The position numbers and the translations under genes are program-made. A stretch of DNA of 64,000 nt from Roseovarius pelagicus (GTDB lineage Bacteria; Pseudomonadota; Alphaproteobacteria; Rhodobacterales; Rhodobacteraceae), in the NCBI RefSeq assembly GCF_025639885.1, contig NZ_CP106738.1:2294001-2358000 (forward strand), read 5' to 3'. The first letter of the stretch is position 1. The number at the start of each line of letters is the position of its first letter. Shown here in pieces: positions 54,032 to 61,230 of the stretch. Below the pieces are notes generated by a model. That model saw only the letters and a program-made list of their open reading frames with translations, did no database searches and was not told where the DNA came from.

Positions 54032-54463
54032 TCAGGCGCTGTTCTCGGTATAATAGCGGGTCAGCCACCGGGCGATCAGTGCGGGCTTTTCGCCGCCTTC
54101 AATCTCGACCCGAACGGACCATGTGTTCGACACCTGTCCCGGAATCGTATCGTCAGACCGGAGCAGCCGGAACGCGCCGCGCACCTGCGCGCCTGCATGA
54201 ACCGGAGACAGAAAGCGAAGCTTGTCAAAACCATAATTCACGCTGCGGGTCACATCTGCCGGCAACGGCAGAGCATCGCAATACATCGCGGACAACAAGG
54301 AAAGACTGAGAAATCCGTGCGCGACGGTGCCGCCAAAGGGCGTCTGTGCCGCCTGAACGGGATCGGTATGGATGAATTGCCAATCTTCGGTGACATCGGC
54401 AAAGGCATCAATGCGGCTCTGATCAACCTTGAACCAGCGCGAAAACGTCTCGGTATCGGTCAT
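54032..54463 (-). CDS. MaoC-like enoyl-CoA hydratase
   Basis: This 143-residue protein has a MaoC/R-hydratase hotdog domain. The catalytic region is FADVTEDWQFIHTDPVQAAQTPFGGTVAHGFLSLSLL, with Asp and His in the positions used for hydration. KLRFLSPVHAGAQVRG closes the fold. It starts in a TAATG overlap with the CoA ligase stop, so the two are co-translated and likely act on the same acyl-CoA. Confidence 0.9.
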   Translation of the reverse strand: MTDTETFSRWFKVDQSRIDAFADVTEDWQFIHTDPVQAAQTPFGGTVAHGFLSLSLLSAMYCDALPLPADVTRSVNYGFDKLRFLSPVHAGAQVRGAFRLLRSDDTIPGQVSNTWSVRVEIEGGEKPALIARWLTRYYTENSA

Positions 54464-56100
54464 TACTGTGCCCTGCGCAGATCGGGCAGAACATAGTCCG
54501 CAAATTGTTGCCTCAGGGTCAGCTTGGACACTTTGCCAGTCGCAGTGAGCGGCAGGGCATCGACGTAGATCACGTCATCCGGCAATTGCCATTCGGCGAA
54601 ATGCGCGGCCATGTGATCGTGCAAAGAGGACAGGTCAGGCGGCGGCTCTGATCTGGCTACGGCGACGAGAATGGGCCGCTCGTCCCATTTTGGGTGCGGC
54701 ATGGCGATCACTGCGCAGCAGGTGATACCGGGGTGGGCTGTTGCGACATTCTCGAGGTCGATTGAGCTGATCCATTCGCCGCCGGATTTTACCAGATCCT
54801 TGGCCCGGTCGTGTACGGTTAGCCGCCCTTGGGAATCTACAGTGGCAATATCTCCGGTGGCGAACCAGCCATCGGCGTCGATGGCGGCTGCGCTGGCGGC
54901 AGTATTATCGAAGTAGCCGGAAATGATGCTGTTGCCGCGCACGTGCAACTCGCCAGTGCCGTGCCCGTCGTGGGGGATCAGCGCACCGTTGTCGCCGACC
55001 AGTTTGAAGTCGACGCCAAAGCACCGCTGTCCGGCGTTGGTCTGGGCCGCCATCCGGGTGGCGGTGTCCAGCGTGGCGATGTCCGGTCCGGGGGTGCCGC
55101 GTGCGCCGACCGGGCTCATCTCGGTCATGCCCCAGCAGCGGCTGACCTGTATGCCACGTTCCTCATAGGCCAGCGCCAGCGAATTGGGCATGGCAGAGCC
55201 GCCGACAACCAGATCAAGGAACCCAGCAGGCGGGCGGCCGCGGTTTTCAATCTCGGCCAGCAGTCCGGCCCAGACAGTGGGGACGCCCCATGCTGAATAA
55301 ACCTGCTCTGCCTCCATCAGGGACCACAGGCTGGTCCCGTCCAGCGCGGAACCGGGCATGACCAGCGTCATACCCATTAGCGGCGCGGCATAGGGCAGGC
55401 CCCATGCGTTGGCGTGAAACAGCGGGACGACCGGCATGGCACGATAGCCCGCGCGAAAGCTGCTGGTCTGGCTGAGTGGCACCATCATCGTATGTAAAAC
55501 AGTGGATCGGTGGGTGAACAGCGCGCCCTTGGGATCGCCGGTGGTGCCGGATGTATAGCACAACGCGGCGGCAGTATCTTCGGGCAGATTGGGCCAATCA
55601 TAGGCTGTAGGCTGGTCAGCGAGAAACTGTTCGTATGAAGCAAAGACAGTCTCTGTTTCGGCCTGAATCGCATTCTCCGTGAGCGTAACGAAGGCCAAGT
55701 CGGCGGGCAGACGATCCCTCAGCCGGTCAATCAGCGGGATAAAATCCGGTTCGAGAAACAGTATCCGGTCGCTCGCGTGGTTGAAGATATAGATCAGTTG
55801 GTCGTCTGAGAGGCGCGGGTTGATGGTGTGACAGACAGCGCCCATGCCGGAGATGGCGAAGTATAGTTCAAAGTGGCGGTGGGAGTTCCATGCGAGGGTC
55901 GCGATCCTGTCGCCTTGGCGTATGCCGTGGGCAGTCAGGGCATGGGCGAGTTGTGCCGCACGGGCCAGTGCGTCGGGGTAGGTATATCGATGAATGCCGT
56001 CCGGGGTCGCGGATACGATGCCCTCATGTGGTGTGACCTCTGCCGCATGGGTCAGGATGTCGATAATCCGCAGGGGCCGGTGCATCATCATCCCCTTCAT
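54463..56100 (-). CDS. AMP-forming acyl-CoA ligase (DmdB/FadD-like)
   Basis: This 545-residue ANL-superfamily enzyme activates a carboxylic acid to acyl-CoA. Motifs are [19 protein letters not shown] (P-loop), [59 protein letters not shown] and the catalytic Lys in TATGKVSK. The sequence around [10 protein letters not shown] and [11 protein letters not shown] resembles the medium-chain and methylmercaptopropionate CoA ligases (DmdB) of roseobacters, but substrate choice is not readable. The ATG at 56100 has AAAGG upstream. Its neighbours are a MaoC-like hydratase and a thioesterase. Confidence 0.88.
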   Translation of the reverse strand: MKGMMMHRPLRIIDILTHAAEVTPHEGIVSATPDGIHRYTYPDALARAAQLAHALTAHGIRQGDRIATLAWNSHRHFELYFAISGMGAVCHTINPRLSDDQLIYIFNHASDRILFLEPDFIPLIDRLRDRLPADLAFVTLTENAIQAETETVFASYEQFLADQPTAYDWPNLPEDTAAALCYTSGTTGDPKGALFTHRSTVLHTMMVPLSQTSSFRAGYRAMPVVPLFHANAWGLPYAAPLMGMTLVMPGSALDGTSLWSLMEAEQVYSAWGVPTVWAGLLAEIENRGRPPAGFLDLVVGGSAMPNSLALAYEERGIQVSRCWGMTEMSPVGARGTPGPDIATLDTATRMAAQTNAGQRCFGVDFKLVGDNGALIPHDGHGTGELHVRGNSIISGYFDNTAASAAAIDADGWFATGDIATVDSQGRLTVHDRAKDLVKSGGEWISSIDLENVATAHPGITCCAVIAMPHPKWDERPILVAVARSEPPPDLSSLHDHMAAHFAEWQLPDDVIYVDALPLTATGKVSKLTLRQQFADYVLPDLRRAQ

Positions 56101-56239
56101 CTGCCGACACCTTTCGCGATTACGTGTTCGCGCGCACGGTGGCACAAAGCGGTTTGGTGATCAATTCCCGCACCCGGCCCTTGACGTTGAACCGCCAGAC
56201 CCGCAAGTAGCAGGCAATCCCTCATGCAGGAGAAAGCAG

Positions 56240-56935
56240 ATGTCCTTGGACCGTTCCATCAAAATTGCTCCGTCGATCCTTTCGGCGGATTTTGCCAATT
56301 TCGGCCAGGAGATCGAGGCGATCGAGGCCGAGGGCTGTGACTGGGTGCATGTGGATGTGATGGACGGGCATTTCGTACCGAACCTCACCTTTGGCCCGCC
56401 GCTGGTCAAGGCGATCCGCAAACACATCAAGACGGTGATGGATGTGCATCTGATGATCGCGCCGGTCGATCCCTATATCGATGCCTTTGCCGATGCAGGC
56501 GCGGATGTTCTGACGGCGCATCTGGAGGCCGGGCCACATATCCACCGCACGTTGCAGGCCATTCGCGGTGCCGGGTGCAAGGCCGGTCTGGCGCTGAACC
56601 CCGGTACGGGGGTCGGTGATGTCGCGCATCTGTTGGATATGGTTGATCTGATCTGCGTGATGACGGTTAATCCCGGTTTTGGCGGACAGAAGTTCATTCA
56701 CAGTCAGGTCGACAAGGTTAAGACCCTACGCGAGATGATCGGCGACCGGCCTATTCATATCGAGATCGACGGCGGCATCACGACCGAAACCGCGCCACTG
56801 ATGGCGGCGGCGGGGGCGGATGTGCTGGTGGCGGGATCGGCTGTGTTTACGGGTGGCAGTGTCAGCAATCCGGCACCCTATGGCCAGAACATCCGGGCGA
56901 TCCGGGATGTTGCCGAGGCCGCGCGCGCCCGCTGA
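56240..56935 (+). CDS. rpe: Ribulose-phosphate 3-epimerase
   Basis: Rpe interconverts ribulose 5-phosphate and xylulose 5-phosphate. The 231-residue TIM barrel shows KIAPSILSADFANFGQEI, VHVDVMDGHFVPNLTFGPP with metal His and Asp, VMDVHLMI, MTVNPGFGGQKFI and IEIDGGITTETAP. AGGAGA precedes the ATG at 56240. No other pentose or Calvin-cycle gene is adjacent. Confidence 0.96.
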   Translation: MSLDRSIKIAPSILSADFANFGQEIEAIEAEGCDWVHVDVMDGHFVPNLTFGPPLVKAIRKHIKTVMDVHLMIAPVDPYIDAFADAGADVLTAHLEAGPHIHRTLQAIRGAGCKAGLALNPGTGVGDVAHLLDMVDLICVMTVNPGFGGQKFIHSQVDKVKTLREMIGDRPIHIEIDGGITTETAPLMAAAGADVLVAGSAVFTGGSVSNPAPYGQNIRAIRDVAEAARAR

Positions 56936-56985
56936 GCAATCAGCCCTTTTGACGCGCGCCGACTACGACGGCGAGAAAGCACAAC

Positions 56986-57033
56986 ATAGGCAGCAAGGCC
57001 AGAATCGAGATAGGCAGCAAGGCCAGAATCGAG
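56986..57033. repeat. Perfect 24-bp tandem duplication
   Basis: The 24-base unit that begins ATAGGCAGCAAGG and ends AGAATCGAG occurs twice without a gap (56986-57009 and 57010-57033). It lies in the 205-base space between rpe and the phosphatase gene. On the minus strand both copies read SILALLPI in frame within a short hydrophobic stretch that ends ARQKG, but no start codon precedes it. Confidence 0.85.
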
Positions 57034-57140
57034 CCGATTTTTCGCGGTTGCCTCGCCGATTCTGGTACGTGAAAAATGGGGCCGTGCGCGGCGTGTGACG
57101 AAGGCTGACGCGCGGGCGCGTATCAGTATATTGGGGGGGT

Positions 57141-57854
57141 ATGGTGATTTATGTGATTCCCGATATTCACGGGCAAAAGGCTATGCTCGACACCGCGCTG
57201 GCGCGGATCGAGGCGGATGGAGGTGCCGACGCGCCGCTGGTCGTGTTGGGTGATCTGGTGGACCGTGGGCCAGACAGCCGGGGCGTGATCGACACGCTGA
57301 TGCGGGGACAGGCCGCCGGGCGCGACTGGACCGTGCTGCGCGGAAACCACGATCAACTGTTTGTGGATTTTCTCGAGCGCGGACAGATACATTCGGCCAA
57401 TATTATATCGGGGCGCAGCTGGCTGAATGAGCGGCTAGGCGGGGCGCAAACGCTGGCATCCTATGGTGTCGACAGCAGCGAGGATGCGCCGAACTGGCAG
57501 GCGGCTTGCGCGGCGGTTCCAGACGCGCATGTGCGCTATCTGAAGGGGTTGCCGTATTACCACCTGCAAGATGACAAGTTGTTCGTCCATGCCGGAATCC
57601 TGCCGCAGGCACCGCTGGAGTGGCAGAGCGAAAAGGACATGATCTGGATCCGCGAGCCCTTTCTCAGCTATACGGGGCGATGGCCGTGGCTGGTGGTGCA
57701 TGGACATACGGCGCAGGACTATCCCAGCCATCATGGCAACCGCGTCAATCTGGATGGCGGCGCGGGCTGGGGCAGGCCGCTTTACCCGGCGGTGTTTGAT
57801 GGGGATGATTGCTGGTTATTGACCGAAACGGGGCGCGTTCCGCTGCGTCCGTGA
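57141..57854 (+). CDS. Metallophosphoesterase, PPP-type serine/threonine phosphatase-like
   Basis: This 237-residue enzyme has the two-metal phosphoesterase signature in order: YVIPDIHGQ, VVLGDLVDRGPDS, LRGNHDQLF, a later histidine in LFVHAGI, and VVHGHTAQ. It resembles the bacterial PrpA/PphA or ApaH-like group. Substrates may be phosphoproteins or dinucleoside polyphosphates. A G-rich SD directly precedes the ATG. It is monocistronic with thiolase 84 bases downstream. Confidence 0.9.
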   Translation: MVIYVIPDIHGQKAMLDTALARIEADGGADAPLVVLGDLVDRGPDSRGVIDTLMRGQAAGRDWTVLRGNHDQLFVDFLERGQIHSANIISGRSWLNERLGGAQTLASYGVDSSEDAPNWQAACAAVPDAHVRYLKGLPYYHLQDDKLFVHAGILPQAPLEWQSEKDMIWIREPFLSYTGRWPWLVVHGHTAQDYPSHHGNRVNLDGGAGWGRPLYPAVFDGDDCWLLTETGRVPLRP

Positions 57855-57938
57855 TCCGCGTTGTGACGGAAAGTCATGTTTGCCAGCGGTCCGTGATCCG
57901 CGATAACGTTCGACAAAGCAAATCAAGGGGATCGTGAC

Positions 57939-59114
57939 ATGACGGATATTGTAATTCTGGGCGGCGCGCGGACAGCCATCGGCACCTTCGGCGGATCGTT
58001 GGCCGGTGTAAAACCAACCGAATTAGGTGCGCATGTTGCGCGTGCGGCGCTGGAACGGTCCGGGGTCGAGGGGGGCCAGATCGGGCATGTGGTCTTTGGC
58101 CACGTGATCAACACTGAGCCGCGCGACATGTATCTGAGCCGTGTTGCCGCGATGGATGCGGGTATCCCCGCGAGCACGCCCGCGATGAACGTGAATCGTT
58201 TGTGCGGATCGGGTGCGCAGGCCATTGTGTCGGGCATTCAATCGCTGATGCTGGGAGATTGCGATTATGCGCTGACCGGCGGAGCCGAGAGCATGACGCG
58301 TTCGCCCTTTATCAACCCCGATCAGCGTTGGGGCGCCAAGATGGGCGATATTCGGACGCTCGACATGATGTTGGGCGCACTGAACTGTCCGTTCGGGACC
58401 GGACATATGGGGATCACGGCCGAGAATGTCGCGGCAGAGCATGAAATCAGCCGCGAGGCGCAAGATGCCTTTGCGCTGGAGAGCCAGAACCGCGCGGCGG
58501 CGGCGATCAAGGCCGGGTATTTCAAGGATCAGATCGCGCCCATCGACGTGAAAGTGCGCCGGGATATGGTGGCGTTTGATACAGACGAGCATCCCAAGGC
58601 GACGACGGCAGAGGCGCTGGCCGGGCTGCGCACGGCGTTCCAGAAAGACGGCACCGTGACGGCCGGCAATGCGTCGGGCATCAATGATGGTGCGGCGGCG
58701 ATTGTTATGGCGCGTGGCGATGCCGCGCAAAAGGCAGGTCTGAAACCGCGCGCGCGGGTATTGGGCTATGCCCATGCGGGCGTGCGCCCCGAGGTGATGG
58801 GCATCGGTCCGGTCCCTGCGGTCGAGGCATTGTTGGCGCGGACAGGCTTGAGCGCGGATGATTTTGACGTGATCGAGTCGAACGAGGCATTCGCGGCGCA
58901 GGCGCTGGCGGTGAACAAGGGGCTGGGGCTGGACCCGGCTAAGGTCAATCCCAATGGCGGCGCGATTGCGCTGGGTCACCCGGTCGGCGCAACAGGTGCC
59001 ATCCTGACGATCAAGGCGATGTACGAGCTGGAACGCACCGGGGGATCAAAGGCGCTGATTACCATGTGTATCGGCGGTGGTCAGGGTATCGCGCTGGCAA
59101 TCGAGCGGGCCTGA
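57939..59114 (+). CDS. Acetyl-CoA acetyltransferase / beta-ketothiolase
   Basis: This 391-residue thiolase condenses or cleaves acyl-CoA and acetyl-CoA. The nucleophilic Cys is in NRLCGSGAQAIVSG, the His in ALGHPVGATGA and the second Cys in MCIGGGQG. NEAFAAQALAVNKGLGLDP is typical of PhaA/AtoB/BktB enzymes. Roseobacters carry several such paralogues and there is no phaB or fad gene next to it, so I leave the gene symbol open. Confidence 0.94.
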   Translation: MTDIVILGGARTAIGTFGGSLAGVKPTELGAHVARAALERSGVEGGQIGHVVFGHVINTEPRDMYLSRVAAMDAGIPASTPAMNVNRLCGSGAQAIVSGIQSLMLGDCDYALTGGAESMTRSPFINPDQRWGAKMGDIRTLDMMLGALNCPFGTGHMGITAENVAAEHEISREAQDAFALESQNRAAAAIKAGYFKDQIAPIDVKVRRDMVAFDTDEHPKATTAEALAGLRTAFQKDGTVTAGNASGINDGAAAIVMARGDAAQKAGLKPRARVLGYAHAGVRPEVMGIGPVPAVEALLARTGLSADDFDVIESNEAFAAQALAVNKGLGLDPAKVNPNGGAIALGHPVGATGAILTIKAMYELERTGGSKALITMCIGGGQGIALAIERA

Positions 59115-59126
59115 TAACAGCAGACT

Positions 59127-61175
59127 CTAATCCAGCCGGATCGTGACCCTTGAGGCGCGACCGCTGGCGTCGATCACCGATAGTTGAGAGAACCCTGTGC
59201 TGAGTCCCATCAGCTGGGCCTGACGGGTGTGCACGCCAGTCAGCAGGGGTGTGCCGTTGGCCATCCATGTAAAGGGTGGTTTGCCGTCGCGAACCTTGAC
59301 CGGTAGCCCATATTCGCTGGACGCGAGCCGTGCGCCGTCGGGGGGAAAGATCAGCTTTGGTGCGTCCGGTGCGGCGGTAAAGACCGCATCGCGTGGGGTG
59401 AAGCGGCGCAGGGGTTGTGGCAGTTCAGCGGTGGACAAGATCAGTGTTTCGGGTGGTGGCGCGGGCAGGGGGTCGCGTGTTTCTTTTAGCCGCTGGAAGG
59501 CTTCGAACAGCACCGGCGCTGCCAGATCACCGCCAAAGGCGCCGGGAACGGGTGTCCCATCCGGTCGTCCGATCCAGACACCGGCCACATGCGCGCGGTC
59601 ATAGCCGATGGCCCAGGCATCGCGGTGCCCGTAGGAGGTGCCGGTCTTGTACGCGAGTGTGCGGCGCGGGGCGTTTGGTGGCGGCGAGAGGCCCGCGAGG
59701 ATATCACCAACCTGCCATGCAGCAGAGCGGCTGAGGATACGTTGGCGTGCCCCTGTCGGTGCCGGATCGCGCCAATAGAGCGGGGTCGCCTGACCGCCCT
59801 GAGCGATGGCGGCATAGACCTGCACCAGATCCGTCAGGCTGATCCCGACGCCCCCCAATGCCACGGCCAGTCCGGCGCGGTCGCCGGACATGGCAGTCTG
59901 CGCGCCAGTGCGACGCAGGGCGTCCATCAGATGCGCCGGGCCGATTTCGTTCATCAGCAGGATCACGGGAATGTTCAGCGATTGGCGCAGTGCCTCTGTC
60001 ACCGTCAGTTCACCCCGGAACTGGCCATCAAAATTCTGCGGTGCGTAGCGGCCAAAGGCAACCGGGCGGTCATCAATCAGGGTTTGCGGATGTGCCAACC
60101 CACGGTCAAAAGCCATGCCGTAAACCAGCGGTTTGAGCGTTGATCCGGGCGAGCGCAGAGCCTGCGTCATGTCAATGAAACCCTGCCGCGCATCTGCGCC
60201 GGTCAATCCGGCAGACCCGACAGAGGCGAGGATTTCTCCGTTGCGGTGATCGGCCAGCACAATCGCGACGGACAGGTTGCGGGGCAGGCCGCGCAGGGCC
60301 TTGGCAGCCAGTGTTTCCAGCTTGGTCTGGAGCAGGGCATCCAGCGTCAGGTGATGACGGGTTTGCCCCGGTGCCGCGTTGCGTGCCCGGTCGGCCATAT
60401 GTGGCGCGATGGCAGGGAAGGCGCGGCGCGTGGTTGGGACGGGTTCTGTCAGCGCGGCCTCGGCGGCCTCGGTCGTCAGTCTGCCAGCGAGAACGAGCCG
60501 GTCCAGCACGCGGTCGCGTGCGGCCCATGCTGCAGCGTGGGCGCGGTCGGGGCGGCGGGCCTCGGGCGATTGCGGCAGGGCGACCAGCAGCGCCGCCTCG
60601 GCGGGGGTCAGGCGGTTCGGTTCCTTGCCGAACCACGCCAGCGTGGCGGCGCGGATGCCCTCGAGGTTGCCGCCATAGGGGGCGTGGGTCAGGTAGAGGG
60701 TGAGGATCTGATCCTTGGTCAGTTGTCGTTCCAGTGCGAGGGCGACGCGCATCTGGCGCAATTTGCCGGTCCATTGTCCTGTGCCGCTGTCCTCAAGCAG
60801 ACGGGCGACCTGCATGGTCAGGGTCGAGCCGCCGGATATGATTTCGCCATTCCATGTGGCTTGCCACGCGGCGCGGAGCATGGCGTGCGGGTCTATCCCG
60901 GCATGGGTGGCAAAGCGTTTATCCTCATACCCGATCAGCATGTCGATGAAGTTCGGGTCGACCTGCCCCAACGTAACGGCCAGCCGCCAGCGTCCGTCGG
61001 CGACGGTGTAGACGCGCAGCAGACGGTCCTCGCGGTCGCGTATTTCGGTTGATGTTTCGCTAAGGAGCGGTGGCAGCCGAGTAGCATCAACCCATAGGTC
61101 GAGGCGATCACGAGCGTAGCCCGTGACCGTCAGCATCAGTGCCAGAACCAAAAGGAGACGGTCAAGCCGCACCAT
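59127..61175 (-). CDS. pbpC: Penicillin-binding protein 1C
   Basis: This 682-residue bifunctional class A penicillin-binding protein has an N-terminal membrane anchor. Its GT51 transglycosylase domain shows GYEDKRFATHAGID and GGSTLTMQVARLL. The transpeptidase domain has the active Ser in RSPGSTLKPLVYG, a SLN motif, and the KTG box in YKTGTSYGHRDAW. A C-terminal BiPBP_C domain follows (about residues 590-682). PBP1C typically pairs with a periplasmic alpha-2-macroglobulin, as here, where it may help repair wall damage. The ATG at 61175 is preferred over TTG at 61193. Confidence 0.95.
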   Translation of the reverse strand: MVRLDRLLLVLALMLTVTGYARDRLDLWVDATRLPPLLSETSTEIRDREDRLLRVYTVADGRWRLAVTLGQVDPNFIDMLIGYEDKRFATHAGIDPHAMLRAAWQATWNGEIISGGSTLTMQVARLLEDSGTGQWTGKLRQMRVALALERQLTKDQILTLYLTHAPYGGNLEGIRAATLAWFGKEPNRLTPAEAALLVALPQSPEARRPDRAHAAAWAARDRVLDRLVLAGRLTTEAAEAALTEPVPTTRRAFPAIAPHMADRARNAAPGQTRHHLTLDALLQTKLETLAAKALRGLPRNLSVAIVLADHRNGEILASVGSAGLTGADARQGFIDMTQALRSPGSTLKPLVYGMAFDRGLAHPQTLIDDRPVAFGRYAPQNFDGQFRGELTVTEALRQSLNIPVILLMNEIGPAHLMDALRRTGAQTAMSGDRAGLAVALGGVGISLTDLVQVYAAIAQGGQATPLYWRDPAPTGARQRILSRSAAWQVGDILAGLSPPPNAPRRTLAYKTGTSYGHRDAWAIGYDRAHVAGVWIGRPDGTPVPGAFGGDLAAPVLFEAFQRLKETRDPLPAPPPETLILSTAELPQPLRRFTPRDAVFTAAPDAPKLIFPPDGARLASSEYGLPVKVRDGKPPFTWMANGTPLLTGVHTRQAQLMGLSTGFSQLSVIDASGRASRVTIRLD

Positions 61176-61197
61176 GCGATCCGCCTTTGACAAGAGC

Positions 61198-61224
61198 GAG
61201 GCCCGTCGCGAAGGGACGGGCCTC
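61198..61224 (-). terminator. Perfect 10-bp hairpin between alpha-2-macroglobulin and pbpC
   Basis: GAGGCCCGTC (61198-61207) and GACGGGCCTC (61215-61224) form a perfect stem with a 7-base loop, 6 bases after the alpha-2-macroglobulin stop and just before pbpC. There is no T-run, so it is more likely an attenuator, RNA-processing or mRNA-stability element than a full terminator. Confidence 0.6.
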
Positions 61225-61230
61225 TGGAGG

